A stretch of DNA of 64,000 nucleotides from NCBI RefSeq assembly GCF_963583255.1, contig NC_084813.1, positions 23,119,953 through 23,183,952 on the forward strand, given 5' to 3'. Below the pieces are notes generated by a model that worked only from the letters and a program-made list of their open reading frames with translations, searched no databases and was not told the DNA's origin. Source of the DNA: Pyrus communis. Taxonomy: Eukaryota > Streptophyta > Magnoliopsida > Rosales > Rosaceae. This document shows positions 22,792-33,745 of the stretch, piece by piece; position 1 is the stretch's first letter, and the number at the start of each line of letters is the position of its first letter. The translations under genes were made by a program, and so were the position numbers.

Positions 22792-24365
22792 TGTGTTTTT
22801 GTATGATGGAAAAACAGAGTCGCAGAGAGAATGTGAGGAGGAAGAAGAGGCCTTACGGGGTTTAAGTAATGGAGGGTTGGTAAATTGACACTCGGGTTGT
22901 TGGTTACTACGAAAGTGCCATTTCTGGTTTTTTTTTCCTTTGTCGTTTAGCCATTTTCTTATGATTCTCGTAATTTTGATGATGTTTTAAACTACTCTAA
23001 ATTATTAGTATTTGTGAATTTGAACTTGAGTGTAAGAAAACGGATACATTATCAGCTCACTAGCCTAATACACAGTAAGTTCTTAAGTTCGATTTTTGCC
23101 AAAGCCGAAATTAAACCACATTATTATGGCAAACCCATTTTAAGATTTAATCCACTCTCTCGCCCCTTTAGTGCAGATTCTATCGTTTGTTCAGAAAATA
23201 CACGATAAGTTCTTGTGTCGAACAATCCATTAGAACTCAATCCAAGGAAATGGGTATATTTTTTAACTATCGTAACACACAAGAAATTTTTCTGTCCAAC
23301 AAGAAGATCAAGTTGAATATTCGACACACTGCCTCACGAGAGATTAAACTCTTGCAGAAAGTGTGAGTCGTAAAGTCCACTCCTTAGACATGTTTGGAAG
23401 TTTACTTTTTTTGTTTACTAGTTTTATTTTGATTCTCTCTATTTTGGCCTTTGGCTTTGATGCATTTGGTAAAAGGTTGTGCCTTCTTCTATTTATTGAG
23501 CTATAATTGAAAGAAAAATAATCATGCGAGGAGCAAAGGACAGAAGGAAAATGGCAAAATGCAGATCTTTCCAATGAGGAGAGAAAGGGGGTGTTTTTGT
23601 AATTCCACCTTCAAGGAGTTGGCATCTCAATCAAAAGGAGAAAGCGGGAACACGGCACAACTTGCTAGCCACAAGGCAGAAAGGCTGCCCATCTGTAACG
23701 GCACATGCGAGGTCCAGGACCGTACAAAACCCTCGTTCCGAAAATACCCCTCAAGTTTGTTTCTTTGATTTTTGTGTTTGATAGTTGAGAAGCATTAACC
23801 TCTAATCAAAGTGTTCTTGTCTTTTAGACCAAAAAATACTGAAAATTGGTGCAAGTTTTACTCGGGTGAACAACGCGTGTGAGTAGCTGTACATAATAAA
23901 CTTTGTCCACTGTAAGTAAATAGTCAGTACAAATATTCGAAGCAAACCAATTCATTAGGATTGGATCGAAAAATACTTAGTTCAATGCATCAGATGGAAG
24001 AAACTGTCATGTTAGACAACCAAAGCAACAAAGGACAAATACGATACTATACCAAAGTCCAATGGAACAAGTTATAGAAAATAGTGTATCGGGTGATCTA
24101 GAAGGTATAGCAAGACAACAAATTAACTTTCTCTTCTTCTCTCTACTCTTCACATTATTAGAAGACAAAGCTTGTCTTTTTATTAAGGTGAAGAAAGTAA
24201 TTGGGTTGTTTAGTTGACAATGAAGCTAATCAAGGGGTAAAATGGACATTTGGGGCATAAATAAATGTTGGAGTGTAAGCTAGCTAGGGAGTTGTATTGG
24301 GGGTGGGAGTGAGGCTGCATGTGAAGGTGATATGGGCCAGCAAAGCCCCCATCTGAGGGCTGTGA

Positions 24366-24367
<2 letters not shown>

Positions 24368-24437
<70 letters not shown>
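24368..24437. repeat. GA/CT microsatellite
   Basis: About 70 bp of nearly pure GA dinucleotide with one GG interruption near 24,429. Strings of Ser-Leu in the translated frames are artefacts of this tract. Confidence 0.97.
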
Positions 24438-25460
24438 CACATGGGAAGCACATGCAGAAGAGGGAGTTTTGGAGGGTAGTTTGGGAGAGGGGGTAGGGCA
24501 TGTGACAAATGAGAGACAGTGAGGCAGCATGAAATGTACAGCATGTTTTGCACATTCCCTGCATGGAACTGATCGAGTGGCAGCAAATGTACCTTTTCTC
24601 CTCTCTCTCCCCCTCCCCTTTTCCTTTTGGAAATAATAATATAATATCACAATGTGATCCCTAAAACTATACAAATCAAAAAGTAATTTACAACAATACA
24701 TCGAGTGCTAATGATGAATTTCATATTAATGAAAAAAATGATTTCAAGTTTCTTCGTTCAAGTGAATCGATTTGACTTTAACTTACAATTCAATAAAGTC
24801 TTACCGAAATCGGGTTTACTAATTAAATTTTATTATACAAATGCATGTTTAGACTTGGTTTAATTTTCAATCAGGCATGTGTGACATGTGTGTAAGCAGT
24901 GCACATGATTATATCATTCCCAACTGTACCTTGTCAATTGTTTAAGATTATGAAAGTACCATTCTCTTCAATTTATTATGCTAAACAGAAGATCTTGTCT
25001 TCTCTTAGGTGGACTTTTGTTGAACTACCCACTGCAAACTTCCAACCAATATTTAACTTTATCTATTTAATGTGAAAACAATTGCCGTGTACTACAAGTT
25101 CAAAAGAACGGGTTCAAATTTTTATGAAGCTTCCCCAAATATCGAAGTTTAATCATTTTGTAGTTTATTTCTTCTAACAGATGAATCATAGTTTGATGGT
25201 TGAACGCAATTTTTTTTTTTTTGTGATTTTAGTGAGTTGTAAGTAAGCAAAAAATCTTCGTTACATGTAAGTAGCCAAGCAATCTTTCTTCCAAAATTAT
25301 GTTTCACACCCTCTTCCATATAAACATAGACATAGAGGAGTAGACTTTGGGTTTGAAGTGAGTTGGTCCAACCGCACTAATGGTTCTTTTTTTTTTCGTG
25401 TTTTTGTGGGTTAATTATAAGAAACTTGAGAGAGTAAAAAGTTAACTTTGTTTTGGTCTT

Positions 25461-25648
25461 TTAAATTTGATGATCATCATGTGCTAATTACTTATAGGTC
25501 CAAATTAAGGATATGAACGGTCATTCTAGGCTTCATATATATATATATATGCGCGTATTTATGTGAGGAAAATGTTTTTAAATTTGATGATCATCATGTG
25601 CTAATTACTTATAGATCCAAATTAGTGATATGAATGGTCATTCTAGGC

Positions 25649-25683
<35 letters not shown>

Positions 25684-25704
25684 GTATTTATGTGAGGAAA
25701 ATGT
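25461..25704. repeat. 117-bp tandem duplication with AT tracts
   Basis: TTAAATTTGATGATCATCAT starts at 25461 and again at 25578. Each copy ends with GTATTTATGTGAGGAAAATG and includes an AT run, longer in the second copy. Only a few bases differ otherwise. Confidence 0.9.
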
Positions 25705-26658
25705 TGCTCTTTTGTGATTTAAAGGTCATATGTTTGAGTCATAGAAATAAACTCTTTGCAAAATAAGGACAAGGCTGCGTAAGATAGACGTTCTCTCCCG
25801 ACCCTCACAAAGCAGAAACCTTGTTGGCGTGAAGTCATCCCTTTTACTTGTCATTATGCTGATGATGAAAGGCATCTAATTGTTTAAAATTCAAATCCAA
25901 TTATATCGGGAGAGAGATAGAGATTTAGATGTGATGTAACATCTTTTTTCTGGTTCATGATCGGCTGCACTTTTCTGTATAGAGAGGACAGGTGAGTGAG
26001 TACTACTGCTCATGAACTAGCTGAGCAGATATATATATATATATGCAATATCATGTGGAGCTAGGTTTAAGTTGTTGATCACTTTATTCCTTTTGTTTTT
26101 GGGTCGGCAGAGGCTGCCATAATCGAACATGGCTCACTCACTCAACGCTCTTTTGGTTGCAACCCCACTTGTTTTGTCTAGTCTCAACCAACTTTGCCCT
26201 ACTATGCTTCATTGCCTTCTCCTTTTTCCTCATCCTCTCTATTTTATTTATTTATTTATTTTCCCGCTTTTCCACTTCTTATATATATGCTCGACCCTCT
26301 TCAAGTATATGTAGATATATGCTCAAGTCAAATTAACCATTGTCGGCGCCTAATCCATAACCAACAAGTGAGGTTTTGATTGTTCTATGATACAATATAT
26401 TCCGGATCATTCTAATTTATAGAGATGGTGATTAAAATTTAAATGTACAACGGTGGTATAATATCGATCCTACCCAATTGACTTAACCAACAATATTATT
26501 ATTAATTTTGGTTTGAAAACTTAGCATTTATTTCATTTTCCCCAAAATTTTGGAAGTTCATCACATTACCAAAATCATGCATTTTCATCTTATTTTTTCA
26601 TAAAAATTATATTTGATTTCACATCTTTTTCTAATTGTCAACCAAAACTAGGGTTTCT

Positions 26659-27055
26659 CTAAACAATGTAATCCTTTTTCCTTTGATTATTTGTTAAAAT
26701 ATATAAATAAATTAACAAAAATGAGGGTTTCAAGTTCAAAGTTCCAACCTGCATGCATGCATCCCCCCCTTGGCGGGCGAATCGGATAACGACCAGGACC
26801 AGGGGCTCCTCCTCAGCTAAGATGGCCTGCTCCACCACCCATCCCGACTTCAGTTCTAGTGGCTCTGCCGATACTGCATCTTTTTGGACCCGGGTTACCG
26901 AACCGACATAATATTCCGGACCTAAGAGTCTCAAATCCACAATGACCAATTGGACCGGGTTCTCCACGAAAAACCTGAACCGGCCAAATGTAATAACCAG
27001 CTTTGCTCTCCCGCACATGGAGAACAAAAGAAAATGGTTGAGATTTAACGTTCAT
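26659..27055 (-). other. Unrecognised ORF region, possibly a gene fragment
   Basis: The minus strand has two overlapping frames. The longer (26659-27027, 122 codons) includes LVITFGRFRFFVENPVQ and LRLLGPEYYVGSVTRVQ and looks more protein-like than its AT-rich surroundings, with higher GC. I recognise no domain and see no splice partner that I trust. It could be an exon of an unknown gene, a fragment carried by a transposon, or chance. Confidence 0.25.
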
Positions 27056-28412
27056 TCAACAACGTCGTTTGTAGAACAGTCTCACAAAAACATGGAACTT
27101 CGTAAGTGTTAGGCGAAATCAACAACGGACCAACAATTATTTAATACCAAATACCTTATTTATAGAAATCTAACTAAGAACCTCCCTTATAAAACAAAAA
27201 TAATAAACTAAACCGTAAAACTAATAATCAAGATGTAACCTTATCGAAATTTCTCACCTCGCTTCCACGTAGAGAAGGGTTGCCCAACGGTGATTTGCTG
27301 CTTTGTTGGGCCATTGGCGACCCCAAAACTATTACATAATTTTACATCAATGTCCCTTAATGCGGTTTTATTGTTTTTTGTTTTTATCGTAAATTTGCTA
27401 CTTTTCTCTCCTTCCTCCCGGCCTCTGCCTAACTCTGATCTCGCACTTCCCCCATTCCTCTGCTTCCAACTTCCATCAACGTTTCCGGGTTTTTTTATTT
27501 TTTATTTTTTTTTTGCAGTGTTAATTTTAAATTTTGTATTTCATTTTCTTAATTCCCTGTTTTCTATGCCTCTTAATCTGATCTAATCAAGTGCTAGAAA
27601 TATTTGCTTAGTATGTGTGTTGGAACTGAACAATCTGAACAGGAGATGGAAAGAATTGAGCTTGTCTTGTTATATATACATATATAAAAGGACGATCCCA
27701 AGTCAACATGACGCTTTGACAAGATCAGGACAACATCTATCGTACACAGCTTTACCTTTACAAAGACCATGTTTCTACAACTCGAACCTGTGACATTTCA
27801 GTCACAAATGAGCAACATTTCTGTTGCACAAAGGCTCGCCCTTGTTATATATATATATATATATATATATCTGTGTATGTATACATATGTATTGATAATC
27901 CGCCTTGTGTTTGTAATCACATATGTAAAATGCACGTTGTTAGGCACTCAAGTGTAGGAAGAATTCCGTGGTTGTTCGATACGAAAATTAGCTATTTGGT
28001 TGAAGCTTGAAAGTTTGCTTATTCATTTAGACCGCCCATCCCGATTATCAATACAATGCGAGGTTCTTGCTGAGTTGATAGACATAATGCGACGTTCTTC
28101 ACTCCTTCTCGGGGCCACCTGTTATATGGAACAAGTTTTTTTTTCTTATGATTCATCTAACACTTAAGTCATTCGTTATATCTGAACTGATTTTGATACG
28201 ATCTTTTGCGTTTTCCTCGTTACGCTATACGGCATAACCATGATTGTGTGCTAATCTTAACAAAAACTTACGAGTGTATATTTTCTGATATTGGATTTTA
28301 TCCTTTTTCCACAGGGTTTTCTATCTGTTCTCATCTCTGTTGATTTTAGTCCTCCGATGTAGTGATAGTTGTAGTGGTGGATTCTTTTTGTGAATTGTTT
28401 GTGAGCTGAAAA
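27056..28412. other. Non-coding stretch
   Basis: T-rich and AT-rich sequence with an AT microsatellite near 27,846-27,871. No gene is supported. The last part may be the 5' flank of the F-box pseudogene that follows. Confidence 0.5.
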
Positions 28413-29152
28413 ATGGTGAATGAAGAGGCGGTTTTTCCTTTCCTGGAGGGGGTGGATCTTGCTTCTTGTATGGGAGAGTGCAAGCAGTGGAGACGCATGT
28501 ATAGCTCGAGATGATTTCTTTTAGAAGTGTTTATGCGCCAAGAGATGGCCCTCTATCTGCAAGCGACCTAGCCTTCCCACTTCAACATATTGCAAGCTGT
28601 ATCAAACCTTTTATAAGCGCCACCATCGTCGAACTCTTCTTCCACCAAGGCCTTCCTTTGATAACTTGGAGTTTTTCATTGATATATGGGATATAGATCG
28701 ATTTCTCTTTTCTGAAATGGTCCCTGGCCGCGTCCTAGATAGAGATATCAAAATCCCACCACCAGGAGTACGTGACATGCTTAGATTTCACCTAAAGGGT
28801 CCTGAGTACAAGATGAAACTCGCTGTTGAGAAGGTTTATCGTTCCTCTGACCCAGACTGAGTGTTTCAGTGCTTGTTGGGCGCAAGGATTCTAATAGGGT
28901 TGCATGTATAATTGATAATTCTATGTTTGACTATATTGATCGATCGGCATATAGAGCCACGGCAAATGATTACATTGACTTCTCCGCGGTTACCCATTCA
29001 TCACTACAGGTATCCGGGCCTGGATCTCTTTGCTTTTCATGGACAACGGAGATGGAGTTGTTGATGTTTTTGGGATCGAAATGGATTTCATGGATGCTGC
29101 GAACTCGAAGGAAGAGGTTTTGAGGCTATTAGACATGCTTGACTGGAAGTGA
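28413..29152 (+). pseudogene. F-box protein pseudogene (At5g39250-like)
   Basis: Fragments in all three frames line up in order along one protein: MVNEEAVFPFLEGVDLAS and CKQW (F-box), ARDDFF followed by stop TAG at 28523-28525, KCLCAKRWPSICKRPSLPT, YCKLYQTFYKR, LEFFIDIWDIDRFLFSEMVPG, then SVLVGRKDSNRVACIIDNSMFDYIDRSAYRA, and finally MDNGDGVVDVFGIEMDFMDAANSKEEVLRLLDMLDWK split by frame changes. A frameshift lies near 28,500, further stops include TGA at 28,858, and another shift falls near 29,030. F-box proteins recruit substrates to SCF ubiquitin ligases. This copy cannot make one. Its similarity to At5g39250 is from memory of that protein's motifs. The absence of introns would also fit a processed copy. 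Confidence 0.72.
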
Positions 29153-29520
29153 AGGTTTGGTTTTTGTCTTCTACAGTTTAGTTGACATGCTTAGTCTGCA
29201 TGCGGAAGAAAACAGCGCGACGCTCACATTTTCAGCATAAACACTTTGCGTTAGCAGTCACTTTCTTTCTTGTGTAATTGCATGTTCAAAATTTTGAAGT
29301 TCGTACAACTTGTGACCTAATGTGACTACTTCTGAGTCCATTAACGATCTGTTGTAAAAAGTATCTTTGTAAATAGCTTATCTTTCGCCAAAAGAAAAGA
29401 GAGAAAAAACCTGTTTTTATTCACCATCTGCATTACAGATCAGTTCTCAAATCTGGTAAATAGGTAAAACAAAAGCTGTAAAAGTAACTCTTACAAAACC
29501 AAACCCTAAACCCTAGAAAC

Positions 29521-30478
29521 CTAGAAATTTATTCTCCCCTCAAAGGTTTGTCCAAACTGCCAATTTGCTGGTGCGACATTATCCAACTCTATTGTTTTCC
29601 CATCACTCGTAGTCACTAGGAATGACAAGCTTTGCCCTACAAGTTGGTTTCCGGTCGCCACCCAAACTTGCCCCCAATTTCTTGACATTTGAATCCAATT
29701 CCTGCTAGATCCTTTGATTCTGACGTTTGTAACATCGCCAGCACCACCGACGTTGAACACTGTCGCGGTAAGCCACCAGGGGTTGCCCTTGAGCTCGAAC
29801 TTAACCCCTCCTCTCTTCTGGCACGAGACTCTGCGGTACTTAACTGGAATGATACCGGCTTTTGTCTGTGCGAGCTTTGCGAACATAGGCATGGACAGGT
29901 CGAAGTGCTTTTGGGGTGGATTGCACCAGTGATCAGGAGCCGGAACCCAATTTGGCGGACAAAAGTTGGTTGCGGTAATTGTGATGGCTCTAACGTGAGG
30001 ATTGCACCACTGGGGATCATTGACGCACATGAGCTGGAAACAAGCACCGCAACTACCGCCATTGTTGAAGAGGGCCGTACTTAGGGCTGCTGTCTCGAGG
30101 CCATAGCCTTGTTCATGGAGATTGCCGTATCCACAAGCCCCCTCTGTCCAACAAATCACAAAGTCAAAACCTAATCAAATTTTAGTTAACAACAAATTAA
30201 CAAAGAAATCGTACGTAACCAGAGCGAACAAAAGTTCTTCACTTACGCATGGTATCTCCTCCGTTCATGTCACCGTAAAACGTTGCATGTGCATCTTGCC
30301 AAACATTGCCGTCTCTTCCTCCTGTTGGGTTTACATAGCCGTTACCGATGCTTCCACCGGTAGGGATTATATAGCCGTGACCGGCTCTCATATCGGTAGG
30401 GATTATGTAACCCATGGCTTGAACCAAAAGAGTGATCAACACTGCAGATGTGAACAAGTTCTTCCGAAGCTTAGCCAT
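29521..30478 (-). CDS. Alpha-expansin-like cell wall protein with repeated N-terminus
   Basis: Exon 1 runs 30478-30247 and exon 2 runs 30143-29521 (minus strand, phase 1, GT-AG). The product is 284 aa. I chose the second Met (MAKLRKNLF) because it begins a good signal peptide; an upstream Met at 30511 is possible. Before the expansin domain are three imperfect repeats ([36 protein letters not shown]), not typical of alpha-expansins. The domain then has [17 protein letters not shown], the Cys-rich loop CGACFQL to [16 protein letters not shown] (the catalytic-like HFD), and the C-terminal pollen-allergen-like domain from about [13 protein letters not shown] to [11 protein letters not shown]. 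Expansins loosen walls at low pH without hydrolysis. The [11 protein letters not shown] loop fits the alpha class. Confidence 0.9.
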
Positions 30479-30511
30479 GGCTATGTGAAAACAAGTTCTA
30501 TGCAGGTTCAT

Positions 30512-32605
30512 GATATAATTAAGTTAATTTATAGCATAATCGGGATTAATTGTAAAAGGAAAGAAAATATGAGGATTCCAATTGAGTGAAAAAAGGAATT
30601 CACATTAATTGACGTGATTGTATACTATAATCCTATTCTTACGTTAAAACGTGAGAGATATGTATACTTATTACACTTTCAAAGAAGATCTAAAGTACAA
30701 CGGGAAACGACCAAAAGAATACAAATTTTTTTTTTTTAAATTTAAGACCTCAATTTATTGCACAACTTTCAATTAGTTTAATTTTTTTTTTATAAAAAGG
30801 ATCAGCTGGTGGCTTCGCCAAGTCAGTCCAACCTTTCAGGGCTAGGAAGACGCACAGAGACATCTTTCATCTGGCTACCATTGTATGATTGACCAACGTC
30901 AGAAATTGAACTAAAAAAGTGCCGTGTGGAATAGAGATTTGAAATTCGTCCATAACCACTGATCACTCTATGGTTAACCATTAGTTTAAATTTTGGGTGG
31001 TGTTGTTTACATTCCTCTTTTTACCTTTTTTATATACCCTATTAATTTTTAGTTGTCGGATCAAATGAATCGAAGAAGATAAAAAAAACATAAATCAACA
31101 GAGGCTGTGAAATGTAAAAACGTGGATAACAACACTCTATTTTTTTTTTTATACAATTTTGTGTGATTTCCAAATTTAGCGCAATTAGTTACCAAACAAA
31201 ATTAATGCAATTACTTATAAATTGGGCGTTATAGTAGGCTTGATATATTTAATTCATAATTTGTTTATTCAAAAAATGATAATTTGTAATTTGTTTAATT
31301 ACTTATAGTAGGTTAGGTCAACTTAAAGTCAGCTTTTATTATCTGGGATGTGGCCTAAGTCAACCTTCTCCGAAATTATGTACTTTTCTTCTAAGCACTT
31401 CTCTAAGTTTTGTTAAATTAGCAAGTGAGTTCTCATCTAAAAGTACTTTTAAAATGACTGAAAATGCTTATATTAAAAATATTTTTAAAATTAATTATTA
31501 GTAAATATGCAAGTAACTCCTGAAAGAGTTTAGCGGTGAAAATTTTCAGTATACGATACCTCGGGGTACACTCTCGAATACCAATTTTTATTAATATTAT
31601 GCCTATGTTAGATCTTTTTAATTTTGTTAGTAAGCATGCAAAATTGTGCATGTGTGGAAAACACAAAGTCATTAACTACAAAGTTGAAGCAAAACCTATT
31701 AAACGTTTATTTTCCTCACTTGTTAAAGTGCATGTAGAAAATTATTGAATTTACTTAATAAAACGCTACACGCAGTCCATCGTTGATGTGTGTTCGAATT
31801 GATAATTTGTAATTACTGTGCATACTATAAATTAAAGAAATTCTTAAATTCATCCGCGCAAACCACATTGTTTGTTGGCGCCAAAATTAAACATGATACT
31901 CAACGATATTGGTGAATGCTGATCCATAAAGACCTCTGAAGATATCTCCTTTTTTTTGTATGCTGTTCGAGAAATGACACGATCGCCGAATCCAAGAATT
32001 TCTCCGCACATTTTAACCACTTCTAAGTTCAAGCAATAAAATCTACTAATCATTCACAGTTACTATCCGGTTCAATGTACTAATTTGGTCTCAACTCCCC
32101 ATATTCCGGCGAGGAAGCGGAAAAGACCGAAAAGGACGACACACAATCTTTATACTTTTGACCTTCGCAAGACCACCCCAAGACTACTTCCGTAATTTCA
32201 GACCTCGACCTTTTCCCAACATCTCCGCCAGCAAAATCCTCCGTCGACTAAAATAAAATTCCCAAACAATCCTTCCGAACGAAGTCAATTCACGAGTCAT
32301 CAGCGGGAAGCTTCGATAGTTCGCACAGTGCCTCCGAGGGCATTTTCGTAACTGAGGCATTGAGACTCTGTTCGCAGTCGCACACCTAAAATCCCCAAAC
32401 TTCAGTTCCTCCACCGCACTTTTCCCCGCCATTTGCTTCCTCAAATTCTCCTTCCCAAATCTAGGGCTCCGCAACTGAAACCCTAATTCTCTCCGATATA
32501 CCCCCGGGTTCCAGCGTAATTACGACCCCCTGCCACCCCGCAACTTCATCATTCTCCCTACATGCCCTTGCGGCGCCGATTGCGAACTCACCGGTTGAGC
32601 AATCG
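30512..32605. other. Intergenic stretch and SCC2 5' flank
   Basis: AT-rich sequence with several poly-T runs. GC rises after about 32,100, as expected for the promoter and 5' UTR of SCC2. Minus-strand ORFs at 32,184-32,893 have no domain and are read as chance. Confidence 0.55.
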
Positions 32606-33702
32606 ATGAGTTATCCGGTAGTCACTTCGAGCTCGAGCTCCGGCTCGGCTCACGGCGGCATCAGCCTCTCCAACACGGTGCACTCGGAGGTCGCGCCTTG
32701 CTTGCCTCTGCCATCGCTGCCGGTGTTCTGCGGCGCATCTGATCACCTCCGGCTGTTCGACGAGCCGAGTCGGAACAGCGCGTGGCTGAACCGCCCTGAT
32801 GCAGCTGTTGCGAGTAGGATTGCTGATCTGCTTCGAGTAACCGACGTGTCGTACTTGTAAGTGCTTTTCTGTGTTCCACGCCAGCAATTTCATTTCCAGG
32901 TTTAAATTTGAAATTTGATTGTTAGAAGTGCGCGATGTTGCATTTGAATTGTGATTTTTGCTACTTTTCTAAATTACGATTTGAAATTTGACGTGTTTGA
33001 TTGTTGCTGTGTGCTACTATATTAGAATTTTGAATTTTCCCCCTTTTGTGATCGAGTAGGTTTTGTTTGTTTAAAATTTAAGTAATTTGAAGAAAAATGT
33101 AATCGTTATTGATGGAATTGGCTCTCTCTTTCCACTTTTAACTGAACTAACAGGCAGCTCAACGTTTTGTGCGTAATTTGGTTGTGAAATGTGCATTCGG
33201 AGGTTGTGAAATGTGAATTCGGAGGCTCTCTTCTACTTTTAACTGAACTAATTGTGAAATGTGATTCGGAGGCGGCTTTTTAATTCGTAATTTGGAATAA
33301 AGCAACCACGTGATTTGTTCGTACCGAGTTAAACTGTATTCCAGGATCTTATTTTTTGACTAAAAGTCCAAGTGATCAGGGAACTGTGCTGATACAAATT
33401 TCTACTGAGTTCTATTAGTTACATTGTTTAAATTTGGTTTGAATTTTGCTTTTTCTATTTCCGTGTTAGTGTTCATGTATGGTATCATGCACAGGAACCT
33501 TAGGGAGGATGCTGGGGCAGTTCCATATGTTTATGGAGAACCTTTAAAACTTCACGATGTAGTTCTTCAGTACAATCCAGAAGCCTTTGAGTACAATAGT
33601 CCAGGTAAACCGAGTATTTAGTCACTCCATACCTGCTTTTATATTTTCAGTAATGCTTTGATTCAAAATTTTCTTTTAGATGCTACAGTAAAACCTCTCT
33701 AA

Positions 33703-33745
<43 letters not shown>

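Larger units (their letters stand above)
22792..26658. other. Long intergenic stretch with microsatellites
   Basis: No gene is supported. It holds a GA tract (24,368-24,437), a 117-bp tandem duplication (25,461-25,704) and several AT tracts near 25,540, 25,650 and 26,030. ORFs near 24,210-24,700 come only from the GA/CT tract. Confidence 0.5.

Noticed and set aside
24210..24701. Ser-Leu-rich proteins on the minus strand
   Set aside because: They result from the GA/CT microsatellite read in each frame.
29637..30084. Alternative ORFs on both strands over the expansin
   Set aside because: They are other frames of the well-supported expansin exon 2.
32184..32893. Minus-strand genes at the SCC2 promoter
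   Set aside because: Low-complexity Arg-rich frames opposite the SCC2 5' UTR and exon 1, with no domain.
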